64,000 bases of DNA from Actinomycetota bacterium (GCA_016185275.1 JACPNX010000018.1:145447-209446); one strand, 5' to 3'; positions 1 through 8,805 are shown, counted from the stretch's first letter. Numbers and translations are program-made. Notes: a model not told the origin generated them from the sequence alone.

Positions 1-3
1 GTC

Positions 4-37
4 GCACCGCTGGAGTGCCCGCACCGCTGGAGTGCCC
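4..37. repeat. 17-bp direct repeat, two copies
   Basis: GCACCGCTGGAGTGCCC occurs twice back to back at the window edge. It lies upstream of the phosphatase start and may be the end of a longer array outside the window. Confidence 0.7.
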
Positions 38-87
38 GCGCCGGCCGGGTGGACGCCGCCGCCGGAAACGCCGCGACCGGCGACCGG

Positions 88-93
88 TACGCT
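88..93 (+). promoter_or_regulatory. Leaderless -10 box (TACGCT)
   Basis: TACGCT lies 8 bases before the GTG at 102, with no Shine-Dalgarno sequence. This spacing would put the transcript start at the start codon, and it supports the GTG over the upstream ATG codons. Confidence 0.45.
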
Positions 94-101
94 CCGGCGC
101 G

Positions 102-581
102 GTGACGCTCTATCTGGTCCGCCACGCCCACGCGCTGAGCCGGGGCGACTGGCGCGGCTCGGACGAGGACCGCCCGCTGTCGAGCCGAGGCCATGCGCAG
201 GCCGGCGCGCTGTCGGAGTGGATGGCCGGACGGTACGTGGACCGGGTGCTCTCCAGCCGGGCGGTCCGCTGCCAGCAGACGGTCGCGCCCGTCGCCGCCC
301 GGTACGGGTTGCGCGTCGACCTCGCGGCCCCGCTGTTCGAAGGCGCCTCGGGCCGCCAGGCTCTGGAGCTGGTGCACCGCGAAGCGGGGGCCGACGCCGT
401 GCTGTGCAGCCACGGCGACGTGATCCCGGCGCTGATCGACGCGCTGTCCGGCGCAGGGTGCTCCGTGGTCGGCGGCCGCTCCCCCGCCAAGGGCGCCCTG
501 TACGTGATCGACGTCGCGGACGGGCGGCCGGTGCGGGCCACCTACGTGGGCCTGCCGGCCGGGACGACGTCAGGGCGCTGA
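102..581 (+). CDS. SixA-like histidine phosphatase
   Basis: A 159-residue protein of the histidine phosphatase superfamily. The N-terminus LYLVRHAHA carries the RHA/RHG catalytic motif, with His8 the likely phosphohistidine. A second catalytic His is visible in LCSHGDV. The length and the RHA variant fit the SixA branch, which dephosphorylates phospho-His proteins or small phosphoesters; the substrate here is unknown. GTG at 102 is chosen because the motif begins at residue 7 and a -10 box lies just upstream. The frame is open further upstream, but that part is Arg-rich and unlike the family. Its last 12 bases overlap the convergent CcmI-like gene. Confidence 0.75.
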   Translation: MTLYLVRHAHALSRGDWRGSDEDRPLSSRGHAQAGALSEWMAGRYVDRVLSSRAVRCQQTVAPVAARYGLRVDLAAPLFEGASGRQALELVHREAGADAVLCSHGDVIPALIDALSGAGCSVVGGRSPAKGALYVIDVADGRPVRATYVGLPAGTTSGR

Positions 582-1628
582 GGTCGTGGGCACCGTGCCG
601 GGCGCCGTCGTGGTCGACGGGGTGCCGGGCGCCGTCGTGGTCGGCGGGGTGCGCAGGTCCTTGTCCACCTGCTGGCGCAGGGGGTCGGTGAGGGCACGGA
701 TCGACGACGGCGGATCGAGGGCGTAGAGGCGATCCAGCTCGGCGGCGGCGTCCTTCGTGCGGCCTTCCTGGACGGCCAGGATGGCGAGGAAGGCGTGCGG
801 GTCGGGCAGGGTCGGATCGGCGACGACGGCCCGGTCGAGGAAGCGCCGTCCTGCGGTGACGGCGTCGACGCGGGTCTGGCCGTCCAGGCTGCGGCTCGAC
901 AGCACGAGCGTCCAACCGAGGTAGGTGAGCGCGACGGGGTTGCCGGGGTCCTTGTCGAGGACGGCGCGCAGGCACCGGATGGCCTCCACCGGCGCCGACG
1001 CGATGCCCATGATGCACTCGCGGGCCTGCTGGGTCGGCGTCGGCGGAGGGAGCTTGCCCGAGACGGTCTGGTTCATCGTGCGCCGGCCTGACGACTGGGC
1101 CACGAGCACACCGGCGCCGATGGCGAGGGCGGCGACGGACACGACGGCCACCACGAGCCGGGCGCCACGCAGGCGACGGGCGGGTGTGCGGCGCAGGGCG
1201 CGCTGCTCGTCGAGCGCGTGCAGCACCTCGGCGGCCCGGACGGTGTAGCCCTCGCGCAGGGTCTCGTAGTCGTCGTCGTCGATGTCGCCCGCGGCCCGCT
1301 CGCGGTCGAGGTCGTCGAGGGAGCGCAGGAGGAACTCGCGCTCGTCCTCGAGGGCGACGATCTCGTCGGGTCCCAGCCGGCGCGGGCGGCGGGGCGGGCC
1401 GGCGCCGTGCCCGTCCCCGGCGGCGGAGCCGGCACCAGTGGCGGCACCGGAGCGGGATCGGCGCCGACGCGCGACCGCGCCGGACCGCGGGCTCGTGCCG
1501 GATCGCGGGCTCGTGCCGGACCGCGGGCTCGTGCCGGTCGGAGGAGCGCTGGCGTGGCCGTCCGCCTCGGTCGCGTCGGTCGCGTCGGCCCCGTCGGCGG
1601 GCGACGACGTGGGCAGGCGCGTGGTCAC
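570..1628 (-). CDS. CcmI-like TPR membrane protein
   Basis: The last gene of the cytochrome c maturation operon. Residues 1-80 are low complexity, including the TSPRSG repeat at about 32-50. Residues 85-145 are a charged helical segment (EFLLRSLDDLDRERAAGDI) of the kind found near the N-terminus of CcmI/CycH, where it spans a membrane pair. A membrane segment lies at about 156-178, followed by a TPR-like region at about 205-300 and a Pro/Thr tail. CcmI proteins present apocytochrome to the CcmF/H haem lyase, and that role is inferred here from position and architecture. It overlaps ccmH by 4 bases (ATGA). Confidence 0.65.
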   Translation of the reverse strand: MTTRLPTSSPADGADATDATEADGHASAPPTGTSPRSGTSPRSGTSPRSGAVARRRRSRSGAATGAGSAAGDGHGAGPPRRPRRLGPDEIVALEDEREFLLRSLDDLDRERAAGDIDDDDYETLREGYTVRAAEVLHALDEQRALRRTPARRLRGARLVVAVVSVAALAIGAGVLVAQSSGRRTMNQTVSGKLPPPTPTQQARECIMGIASAPVEAIRCLRAVLDKDPGNPVALTYLGWTLVLSSRSLDGQTRVDAVTAGRRFLDRAVVADPTLPDPHAFLAILAVQEGRTKDAAAELDRLYALDPPSSIRALTDPLRQQVDKDLRTPPTTTAPGTPSTTTAPGTVPTTSAP

Positions 1629-2146
1629 GTCACACCCGGCCCGGGCACCGCGGTGGCGGCGGGCGGCCGGCGGCGGGCGCGGCGGGCCCGTTCGACCAGC
1701 CGCCGGTCGTCCTCGTCGAGCGTTGCGACGGGGGCGACGCGCCAGCGGCGGAAGGCCACCGCGAGGAGGACGGCGGCGACGACCAGGGCCGCCACGGGGA
1801 TGGCCCAGACGAGGCCACCGGCGCCGTCGCGCGGGGGCGTCAGCAGGATGTCGGAGCCGTAGGCGGCGACGAACCGGGCGCGGATCTGGTCCGGGCTCTC
1901 ACCGGCCTTCAGCCGCGCCTCGATCTCGTTGCGCATGGCGACCGACGCGGGAGCATCCGACGTCGCCGCCGACTGCCCGTTGCACGTCGGGCACCGCACG
2001 GTGGCGGCCACGCCGCGGACCCGGTCCCCGATCGTGGTCGGGCGGGTCGGGCCCGAACCGGCCCACAGCGCGGCGGCGACGACGACGGGGAGCGCCAGCC
2101 AGAGCAGCCGCCGGCGGGAGCCGGACCCGCGGGAGCGACCCGTCAT
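1625..2146 (-). CDS. ccmH: CcmH/CycL apocytochrome c thiol reductase subunit
   Basis: A 173-residue protein with an N-terminal membrane segment (about 12-29), the diagnostic RCPTCNGQS motif at 51-59 (Cys52 and Cys55), a helical domain, and a second membrane segment at about 111-131. CcmH reduces the CXXCH disulfide of apocytochromes outside the membrane before haem attachment. The ATG at 2146 gives a 4-base overlap with the upstream thioredoxin gene. The open frame continues far upstream, but that part reads antisense to ccmG and is not coding. Confidence 0.9.
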   Translation of the reverse strand: MTGRSRGSGSRRRLLWLALPVVVAAALWAGSGPTRPTTIGDRVRGVAATVRCPTCNGQSAATSDAPASVAMRNEIEARLKAGESPDQIRARFVAAYGSDILLTPPRDGAGGLVWAIPVAALVVAAVLLAVAFRRWRVAPVATLDEDDRRLVERARRARRRPPAATAVPGPGVT

Positions 2147-2790
2147 GGAGCCGTGCCCTGGAGCTCCGCCATGATCTGGTCGAGACCCGCCATCGTGACG
2201 CCGCCGATGAGCTTGACCCGCACGGTGCCGAACGGGTCGACGATGTAGGTCTCGGGCACCCCGGAGACGCCGTAGCGCAGCGCCGTGGTGCCCGAGTCGT
2301 CGCGCACGACCGGCCAGTCGCCGCCCATCTCCCCGAAGAAGCTCTTCACCGCGCTGATCTTGTCCGAGTACACGACCGAGATGATCTGCGCGTCGCCCTT
2401 GCGGTCGTGGTCGGCGTCGAACCGGATCAGCTCGGGATGCTCCTTGCGGCAGGCCACGCACCACGAGGCGAAGTAGTTCACCAGCACCCACTGGCCGCGG
2501 TAGTCGGCGAGGTCGAAGCGCCGCCCGTCGATCGTCGTCGACTGGATCCCCGGCGCCGGCTTGCCCAGCAGCGGGCTGTAGATCTTGCGGTTGTTGGCCG
2601 GCGGGCTCTTGGCCAGCACCACCACGAGCGCCCCGACGGCCAGGACCACCGCGACGGACACGGCGACGACCAGGCGGGACCGCCCCGACCGGCGGGGGAC
2701 GTCCTCGTCGTCGGTGAGGTCGCCGGTGAGGTCGCCGGTGAGGTCGGCCGGGCCGCCGGGAGAAGGGTCGGCGTCCAGGGTGGAGCTCAT
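2143..2790 (-). CDS. ccmG: TlpA/CcmG-like thiol:disulfide oxidoreductase
   Basis: A 215-residue membrane-anchored thioredoxin. A charged N-terminal tail with a repeated DLTGDLTGDL stretch is followed by a membrane segment at about 39-60 and a thioredoxin fold with WCVAC (Cys111 and Cys114). A cis-Pro loop (SGVPETYIVD) lies near the C-terminus. It would pass electrons to CcmH to keep apocytochrome cysteines reduced. The start at 2790 gives a 4-base overlap with ccmF; an earlier in-frame start would lie inside ccmF. Confidence 0.88.
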   Translation of the reverse strand: MSSTLDADPSPGGPADLTGDLTGDLTDDEDVPRRSGRSRLVVAVSVAVVLAVGALVVVLAKSPPANNRKIYSPLLGKPAPGIQSTTIDGRRFDLADYRGQWVLVNYFASWCVACRKEHPELIRFDADHDRKGDAQIISVVYSDKISAVKSFFGEMGGDWPVVRDDSGTTALRYGVSGVPETYIVDPFGTVRVKLIGGVTMAGLDQIMAELQGTAP

Positions 2791-4796
2791 GGTGCGCTTC
2801 CGGCGAGCACCGGCTCGGGCTCGGGGTCCGGGTCGGGGTCGAGCGGCGGCGACGTGCCGGTCGGGACCGGTGCGGACGCCGGATCGGTACCACGCCGGCG
2901 GCGGCGCCCGGGGAAGGCGGCCAGGAACGAGCCGCCGAAGATGACGGCGCCGCCGGTCCACAACCAGACGATCAGGGGTTGCACGATGACCCGCAGCAGG
3001 ATCGTGCCGCCTGGGCCGCGGGGCGGCTCGCGCAGGGCCAGGAAGACGTTTTCGGTGAGGCCGCTGCGCACGGACGGGGTGCCGACCTCCTGGACCGAGT
3101 TGGCGAACTTCTTCAGCGCGGGCGTGTAGATGCGGCCGCCGTCGACGCGCACCAGCGCTTCACGGGCGAAGGCGGCCTTGGTGGCCCGCTCGCGGAAGGA
3201 CACGAACTCGACCGTGTGGCCGGCCACCGTGCGCCGCTGGCCCGGGGCGAGGCGCACCTCCGCCTCCCGGGTGTAGCTCGAGTTGGCGGCCACGGTGACC
3301 GCGATCATGATCACGCCGAGGTGCACGATCATGCCGCCGTTGGTGCGCCCCACGAGACCTCGCCATCCCTGCCGCCGCGTGGCCAGGACGAGCTGGCGCA
3401 GCGAGGCGCCGGCGGCGAACGCGGCGAGGGCGAAGGCCACCAGAGGCACGAGGCCGCGGGCGCCGAGCGCGACCGCGACGACCACGGTGCCGACCGCGCC
3501 CCATGCGGGCCACAGGAGCCGCTGCGACAAGGTCTCCATCGACGCCTTGCGCCACGGCAGCGCGGGCGCGACCGCCATGATGAACAGCAGAGCCACGCCG
3601 ATCGGCATGGTCATCCGGTTGAAGTACGGCGCGCCGACCGACAGGCGGTTGCCGTTGACCGCCTCGACGATGAGCGGGAACACCGTCCCGAGCAGCACCA
3701 CGAAGGCGAAGGCGGCGAACAGCAGGTTGTTGGCCAGGAACGCGCCCTCGCGCGACACCGGTGAGTCGATGCGGCCCGGCGCCCGCAGGCGATCGCCGCG
3801 CCAGGCGATGAGCCCCACGGTGACCACGACGATCAGGGCGAAGAAGCCGAGCAGCAGGGGGCCGACCGTCGACGCGCTGAACGAGTGGACCGAGTTGAGC
3901 ACGCCGGAGCGGGTCAGGAACGTGCCGAGGATCGTGAGGCTGAACGTGGCGCACAGCAGCGACAGGTTCCAGACGCGCAGCATCCCTCGGCGCTCCTGGA
4001 CCATCACCGAGTGGATGTACGCCGTGCCCGTGAGCCACGGCAGGAGCGAGGCGTTCTCGACGGGGTCCCAGGCCCAGAAGCCGCCCCAGCCGAGCACCTC
4101 GTAGGACCACCACGCGCCCAGGACGAGCCCCGCCGACAGGAAGCCCCAGGCGATGATGGTCCACCGGCGGGTCTCGAGCAGCCATCCCTCGCCGACCCGT
4201 CCGGTCACCAGTGCGGCGACGGCGAACGCGAACGGCACCGTGAACCCGACGAAGCCGAGGTACAGCATCGGTGGGTGGAACGCGACGAGCACGTGGTTCT
4301 GGAGCAGCGGGTTGGGCCCCGGGCCGTCGAGCGGCGGGTTGGTCAGCGTGCGGAAGGGGTTGGTCGGTCCGAGCATCAGCCCGAAGAAGAAGGCGCTCAC
4401 CGCGAACATCACGATGAGGGCCCAGGCGACGAGGGGGTCGTCCAGCCGGCGGCGGAACTTGACGCGCACCGCCACCGTGTAGCCCGCCAGCAGCAGCGCC
4501 CACAGCAGGATCGAGCCCTCGAGCGCCGACCACGTCGAGGCGATGTTGAACAGCCGGGGCGTGCGCGAGCTGCCCACCTTGGCGACGTAGCTGAGCGTGA
4601 AGTCGCGCGTGACGACGGCCCGCTCCATGGCCGCGAAGGCGAGGACCGCGCCGGCGAGGAGCATCCACACGTAGGTTCGTACCTGGCGCAGCAGGCCCGC
4701 GCGACCGCCACTCAGGCCGAGGGCGATGGTGACGATCCCGCCGAGCGCAGCGACGAAGCCCAGCACCACCCCGGCGCGACCGAACGCGGCGTTCAC
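2787..4796 (-). CDS. ccmF: Cytochrome c haem lyase subunit CcmF
   Basis: A 669-residue polytopic membrane protein. It carries the tryptophan-rich haem-handling motif WGGFWAWDPVENASLLPWL, then the conserved HSVMVQERRGMLRVWN segment, and many membrane helices. CcmF takes haem from holo-CcmE and ligates it to apocytochrome c outside the membrane. GTG at 4796 is preferred: it overlaps the ccmE stop by 4 bases (GTGA) and the protein begins directly with a membrane segment. Sequence 5' of this in the same frame is Arg-rich and antisense to nothing functional. Confidence 0.93.
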   Translation of the reverse strand: MNAAFGRAGVVLGFVAALGGIVTIALGLSGGRAGLLRQVRTYVWMLLAGAVLAFAAMERAVVTRDFTLSYVAKVGSSRTPRLFNIASTWSALEGSILLWALLLAGYTVAVRVKFRRRLDDPLVAWALIVMFAVSAFFFGLMLGPTNPFRTLTNPPLDGPGPNPLLQNHVLVAFHPPMLYLGFVGFTVPFAFAVAALVTGRVGEGWLLETRRWTIIAWGFLSAGLVLGAWWSYEVLGWGGFWAWDPVENASLLPWLTGTAYIHSVMVQERRGMLRVWNLSLLCATFSLTILGTFLTRSGVLNSVHSFSASTVGPLLLGFFALIVVVTVGLIAWRGDRLRAPGRIDSPVSREGAFLANNLLFAAFAFVVLLGTVFPLIVEAVNGNRLSVGAPYFNRMTMPIGVALLFIMAVAPALPWRKASMETLSQRLLWPAWGAVGTVVVAVALGARGLVPLVAFALAAFAAGASLRQLVLATRRQGWRGLVGRTNGGMIVHLGVIMIAVTVAANSSYTREAEVRLAPGQRRTVAGHTVEFVSFRERATKAAFAREALVRVDGGRIYTPALKKFANSVQEVGTPSVRSGLTENVFLALREPPRGPGGTILLRVIVQPLIVWLWTGGAVIFGGSFLAAFPGRRRRRGTDPASAPVPTGTSPPLDPDPDPEPEPVLAGSAP

Positions 4797-5284
4797 GGCG
4801 CGTTCCCGACGCGGCCGGGGTTCTTGGCGCGGTAGGTCTCGCTGTGCTTGACATCGATCCGGTCCGACAGGAACGTCGTGCCGTCGGCGGACCAGCGTCC
4901 CTCGGCGACGACCGGTATCCCGGGGCGGAACATGGCCGGCTCGGAACCGGTGTGGAGGATCGGCACCTTCACGCCGTTGAAGGCGATGGTGAACGCGACG
5001 GCGTTGCCCACGTCGCGCTTCGATCCGACGAACGTGCCCTGGATCCGGAAGCGCCGGTCGCCGAGCTCGGCCTTGTCGCGGACGGCGGCGTCGGCGTTGC
5101 GGTAGTACACGGTCGCGTCGCCGAGCTGCTTGACGAGCAGGAAGCCGGCGGCGCCGAGCAGGAGGACGACGATGCCGACGCTGAGCAGGCCGCGGCCGCC
5201 GCGCCGGCGCCCGCCCCGAGCGGAGGTTCGGCCGTCGGCGTCGGGGTCGGCGTCGGCGTCGGCAAGGCGCGGTGTCACGTCCAC
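4793..5284 (-). CDS. ccmE: Haem chaperone CcmE
   Basis: A 163-residue protein with an Asp/Ala-rich cytoplasmic tail, one membrane anchor (about 33-53) and an OB-fold domain. The haem-binding motif is KHSETY: His147 is the expected covalent haem ligand and Tyr151 the axial ligand, so this is the classical HxxxY type and not the Cys variant known from some other prokaryotes. It relays haem from CcmABCD to CcmF. Its start overlaps the end of ccmD by 10 bases. Confidence 0.92.
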   Translation of the reverse strand: MDVTPRLADADADPDADGRTSARGGRRRGGRGLLSVGIVVLLLGAAGFLLVKQLGDATVYYRNADAAVRDKAELGDRRFRIQGTFVGSKRDVGNAVAFTIAFNGVKVPILHTGSEPAMFRPGIPVVAEGRWSADGTTFLSDRIDVKHSETYRAKNPGRVGNAP

Positions 5285-5412
5285 CGGCGACGCTCCTCGG
5301 GCACGCGTCGCGCCAGGCGGCGGCCGCGCTGGGCGCTGCGCACGATGATCGCAGCGATGGCGCCGAGCACGCTGACGTACGACCCGACGATGTAGCTCCA
5401 GCCACCGTTCAC
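5275..5412 (-). CDS. ccmD: CcmD-like small membrane protein
   Basis: A 45-residue ORF beginning VNGGWSYIVGSYVSVLGAIA, with one membrane helix and a basic tail (RRLARRVPEERRR). Size, topology and position between ccmC and ccmE match CcmD, which stabilises the CcmABC complex and helps release holo-CcmE. GTG at 5412 overlaps the ccmC stop by 4 bases. It is easily missed because it is very short. Confidence 0.85.
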   Translation of the reverse strand: MNGGWSYIVGSYVSVLGAIAAIIVRSAQRGRRLARRVPEERRRWT

Positions 5413-6179
5413 GAGGCCGCTCCCACGGGCGGGCGGGCTCCGGTGGCGGAGGCCGAGGCGGACGCGGAGGCCGCCTCGGCGCGGCGCTCGGCGATGGCCT
5501 CGTCGAGCGCGAGGTCCTCGACGCGGTGCTCGAGGAACAGCACCCTGAACCGGTGGATCATCAGCCAGACGTACAGCAGCGCGAACACCGCGAACCCGAG
5601 CATCAGGGTGAAGAGCATGAGCCCGTCGATCTTGGGGTCGAGCGTGGTGATCGTCGACTTCTGGTGCAACGTGTTCCACCACTCGGTCGCGTAGCGGACC
5701 ACGACCCCGGTCGGCCCGAACAGCAGGCCGACCACGGCCGCCAGGCGCGTCCGTCGCTCGCGCTCGACGGGCAGGCGCCGCACCGCGAGGTAGCCGAGGG
5801 CGAGGACGAACAGCAGCGCCGTGGTGGTCAGGCGGGCGTCCCAGGTCCAGTAGACGCCCCACGTGGGCCGGCCCCAGAGCATGCCGGTCACGAGCGTGGC
5901 GGCCAGCAGCACGGCGCCGATCTCCGCCGAGGCGTGGGCCACCAGGTCCCACCACTCGGTGCGCCGCACGAGGTAGCCGACGCTGGCGGCGACGGTGACC
6001 CCGAACGCCACGAAGGCCACGAGCGCGGTCGGCACGTGGACGTACATGATGCGGACGAGCTCGCCCTGGACCTGGTCGGCCGGCGACAGCACGAGCGCGA
6101 ACGCCAGGAGCGCCGCGAAGCCGGCCGCGGTGACGAGGCCGAGGACCCGGGTTGCCGGCGAGGCGGTGGTCTCGTTCAT
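5409..6179 (-). CDS. ccmC: Haem transporter CcmC
   Basis: A 256-residue, six-helix membrane protein of the haem-handling family. The tryptophan-rich motif reads WGRPTWGVYWTWDARLTT, and conserved external His residues are visible in MYVHVPTAL and LHQKSTIT. CcmC delivers haem to CcmE. ATG at 6179 is chosen because the protein then begins MNETTASP directly before the first helix. The C-terminus has an Ala/Ser run. It is 70 bases downstream of ccmB, the largest gap inside the operon. Confidence 0.92.
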   Translation of the reverse strand: MNETTASPATRVLGLVTAAGFAALLAFALVLSPADQVQGELVRIMYVHVPTALVAFVAFGVTVAASVGYLVRRTEWWDLVAHASAEIGAVLLAATLVTGMLWGRPTWGVYWTWDARLTTTALLFVLALGYLAVRRLPVERERRTRLAAVVGLLFGPTGVVVRYATEWWNTLHQKSTITTLDPKIDGLMLFTLMLGFAVFALLYVWLMIHRFRVLFLEHRVEDLALDEAIAERRAEAASASASASATGARPPVGAAS

Positions 6180-6249
6180 CGGGTCTGGTCCATGGGGGCG
6201 ACGACAAGCCCACCGCACCGGGCGCCGGCGGGGCAAGTCAGGCCCGGTT

Positions 6250-6918
6250 TCATGCGTCCTCGAGCAGGACGCCGAACACCCCGATGCCGAGGGCCGTGTA
6301 GCCGGCCGCGAAGACGGTCAGCAGGCCGAGCCAACGCAGCCCCTCGCCGGCCACGCCCTGGAAGGCGGCCTCGAACGCCTGGGTGGCGGCCACGAGCACC
6401 GGCGCCAGTGCGGGCAGCAGCAGCAGCGGCAGCAGCGTCTCGCGCACGCGCAGGCCTGCGGCCAGCATCCCGTAGAGGCAGCCCGCCGCAGCCAGGCCCA
6501 CCGTGGCCGCCAGAGCGGTGGGCACGAGCAGCAGCCAGCCGCCGAGCCGGGCCCCGTAGAGGACGACCACGCCCAGGCCGAGCAGCACCTCGAGCACCAG
6601 GAGCTGCACGGCCACCGCGGCAGCCTTGCCGAGGAAGATGCCGGCCGGTTCGAGACCCGAGAGGCGCAGCGCGTCGAGGACGCCGTCGGCATGCTCGACG
6701 CTGCACGCGCGCTGGACGGCCAGCAGGGCGCACAGGACCGTGGCCACCCAGAACAGGCCGGGCGTGACCCGGTCGAGCACCACCCGGTCGGGGTCGAGGG
6801 CGAAGGCGAACAGGATCAGGATCAACAGCGCGAACGGCGCCACCTGGTTCGCGGTGACCCGCGAGCGCAGCTCGAGCCGGAGGTCCTTGCCGGCGACGAG
6901 GGTCGCGTCACGGAACAC
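6250..6918 (-). CDS. ccmB: Haem exporter permease CcmB
   Basis: A 222-residue integral membrane protein of the expected family length. The N-terminus (VFRDATLVAGKDLRLELRSR) is the typical cytoplasmic CcmB start, followed by six hydrophobic segments. With CcmA it forms the ABC complex that drives haem loading of CcmE and release from CcmC. GTG at 6918 overlaps the ccmA end by 11 bases. Confidence 0.9.
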   Translation of the reverse strand: MFRDATLVAGKDLRLELRSRVTANQVAPFALLILILFAFALDPDRVVLDRVTPGLFWVATVLCALLAVQRACSVEHADGVLDALRLSGLEPAGIFLGKAAAVAVQLLVLEVLLGLGVVVLYGARLGGWLLLVPTALAATVGLAAAGCLYGMLAAGLRVRETLLPLLLLPALAPVLVAATQAFEAAFQGVAGEGLRWLGLLTVFAAGYTALGIGVFGVLLEDA

Positions 6919-7660
6919 GGGCCGTCTCCGGTGCGGTTTCCGGTGCGGGATCGGCGTCGGTCCCGGGGTCGGTCCCCGGTGCGGTCCCGGACGGTTCCGC
7001 CGGCGCGGCGGGCGCCGGCTCCGGGTCGGACACGGCACCGCCGGCCACGTCGACCACCCGGTCGGCGATGGCCACCGCACGGTCCAGCTCGTGCGAGGCC
7101 AGCAGGACCGTGACGCCGGATGCCGCGGCCTGGCGGACGAGGTGGTCGACGGCGTCGCGGCCGTCCTGGTCGAGGGCGGCGTGCGGCTCGTCGAGCAACC
7201 AGACGTGGGGCCGCCGGGCGAGGAGCACGGCGAAGGCGGCACGCCGGCGTTGCCCGGCGGACAGGCGGCCCACCGTGACGTCGCGGAGGCGGCCGTCGAG
7301 CCCGAGCCGAGCCATGGCGGCGCTCGCATCCTCGGTTGGCGCGCCGGCGGCTCGTGCCCAGAACCGCACGTTGTCGGCGACGGTCAGATCCTCGTAGAGG
7401 CCCGTGGTGTGGCCGAGGAGCCCGACCCGGCGCCGGACGGCACGCGCCTCGGTCCGCAGATCGAGGCCCAGCACCCGACCCGTGCCCGCGCTCAGCGGGA
7501 CCAGCCCTGCGCAGAGCCGCAGCAGAGTGGTCTTGCCCGCGCCGTTCGGCCCTTGGAGCAGGAGCACCTCGCCGGGCGCGACGGCGAGGTCGACACCGGC
7601 GAGAGCGGGGAACCCGCCCAACAGGCAGACGGCGCCGCGGAGGTGGACGGCGGCCTCCAT
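6908..7660 (-). CDS. ccmA: Haem exporter ATPase CcmA
   Basis: An ABC ATPase of 250 residues and the first gene of the ccm operon. Walker A is GPNGAGKT (37-44), the signature is LSAGQ (133-137), Walker B is WLLDEP (154-159), and the switch His is in ASHELD. Residues after about 205 form a Pro/Ala/Thr-rich tail that is not usual for the family and may be an unstructured extension. ATP hydrolysis powers the CcmABCD haem-handling step. The gene diverges from the sortase across 62 bases. Confidence 0.92.
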   Translation of the reverse strand: MEAAVHLRGAVCLLGGFPALAGVDLAVAPGEVLLLQGPNGAGKTTLLRLCAGLVPLSAGTGRVLGLDLRTEARAVRRRVGLLGHTTGLYEDLTVADNVRFWARAAGAPTEDASAAMARLGLDGRLRDVTVGRLSAGQRRRAAFAVLLARRPHVWLLDEPHAALDQDGRDAVDHLVRQAAASGVTVLLASHELDRAVAIADRVVDVAGGAVSDPEPAPAAPAEPSGTAPGTDPGTDADPAPETAPETARVP

Positions 7661-7670
7661 CAGCCCGGGC

Positions 7671-7676
7671 AGGCTA
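7671..7676 (-). promoter_or_regulatory. Candidate -10 box of the ccm operon (TAGCCT)
   Basis: On the minus strand TAGCCT lies 10 bases before the ccmA ATG, with no Shine-Dalgarno sequence between. Spacing is slightly longer than at the other leaderless genes of the window. Confidence 0.35.
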
Positions 7677-7708
7677 CCGGCTGACGCCTGGGTCAGAGCC
7701 GTCGCCTC

Positions 7709-7714
7709 TACGCT
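7709..7714 (+). promoter_or_regulatory. Leaderless -10 box (TACGCT)
   Basis: TACGCT ends 8 bases before the sortase GTG at 7723, with no ribosome-binding site. It lies in the 62-base spacer shared with the divergent ccm operon. Confidence 0.45.
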
Positions 7715-7722
7715 TCCTCGTC

Positions 7723-8754
7723 GTGCCGGGCGCCGACGGATCTCGCTGGACGACCTTCGCCCGCGTCCTGCACTCGGTCGGGCGGCTCCTGATCACGTCC
7801 GGCACGGTGATCCTGCTGTTCGTCGGTTACGAGCTGTGGGGCACGAACCTCCAGACCAACCGGAGCCAGACCGATCTGCGCCGGGACTTTCGCCGCGCCC
7901 TCGCCCGCACGAAGGTCGACGACGGCGGGGTCGTGGACGGTTCGGGCCGGACCACGACCACCCGGCCACCCGGCACCGGTTCCGGCTCGACGCCGTCCAC
8001 GACGCCCCCGTCCACGGCGCCTGGCATCCCGCCGCCGGGCGAGGGCCAGCCGCTCGGGCAGATCTCGATGCCCTCCATCGGCGTGCGGAACTTCGCCATT
8101 GTGCAGGGCGTGTCGATCCCCGTACTGAAGCGGGGCGCCGGCCACTACCCCGAGACGCCCCTCCCCGGCCAGGCCGGGAACGCGGCGATCGCCGGGCACC
8201 GCACGACCTACGGCGCGCCGTTCCACAACGTCGACAAGCTGCGCCCCGGGGACAGCATCACGGTCCGGACCCTGCAGGGGCTGTTCACCTACAAGGTCTT
8301 CGCCACGAAGATCGTGCTTCCCAACGAGGTGTGGGTGCTGCAGGACTTCGGCGACAACCGGCTGACCCTCACGGCCTGCGAACCGAAGTTCTCCGCCAAG
8401 CAGCGGATCATCATCATGGCGAAGCTCGTCGGGAACCCGGTGCCGAAGCTGCCCGGCCAGGATGCGGCCGCTCGCAAGATCGCGCGTGCGGGGAGCGAGG
8501 CTGCAGCCGGGCGCACCGCCATCGACCAGTACCAGGCCGAAGGGGTCGTCCGCTTCCCTGGTGCCCTGTGGGGCCTCGCCACCGTCGGCGTGTGGGCGCT
8601 CGTGCGGCTCGGCGCATGGGGATTGCGGCGGCGGCGGTTCGTACGGGTGCTGCCCTACGCCGCCGGTCTTCCGGTGTGCATGGTGCTGCTGTACCTGTTC
8701 TTCGAGAACTTCAGCTACGAGGCGTTCACGGCCGCCATCCGGCTGAACCTCTGA
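7723..8754 (+). CDS. Class E sortase-like transpeptidase
   Basis: A 343-residue membrane protein. An N-terminal membrane segment (about 21-38) and a Pro/Thr/Gly-rich linker (about 75-112) lead to a sortase domain. His159 in AGHRTTYG, Cys219 in TLTAC and a downstream Arg (about 228) form the expected catalytic set. Two further membrane segments (about 281-300 and 309-327) follow the catalytic domain. Class E enzymes in actinobacteria attach LAXTG-type proteins to peptidoglycan or process pili; no clear substrate gene is next to it. The GTG at 7723 follows a leaderless promoter, and the long open frame upstream is antisense to ccmA. Confidence 0.85.
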   Translation: MPGADGSRWTTFARVLHSVGRLLITSGTVILLFVGYELWGTNLQTNRSQTDLRRDFRRALARTKVDDGGVVDGSGRTTTTRPPGTGSGSTPSTTPPSTAPGIPPPGEGQPLGQISMPSIGVRNFAIVQGVSIPVLKRGAGHYPETPLPGQAGNAAIAGHRTTYGAPFHNVDKLRPGDSITVRTLQGLFTYKVFATKIVLPNEVWVLQDFGDNRLTLTACEPKFSAKQRIIIMAKLVGNPVPKLPGQDAAARKIARAGSEAAAGRTAIDQYQAEGVVRFPGALWGLATVGVWALVRLGAWGLRRRRFVRVLPYAAGLPVCMVLLYLFFENFSYEAFTAAIRLNL

Positions 8755-8805
8755 GCTCGTGGCGTCGCCGGCCGAGTCCGGCGCTCGCCTAAGCGGGTGC
8801 TCGCC

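Noticed and set aside
5209..5275. The GGCGTCGG runs at the ccmE 5' end as a regulatory repeat
   Set aside because: They encode the Asp/Ala-rich start of CcmE (DADADPDADG) and are codon repetition within the gene.
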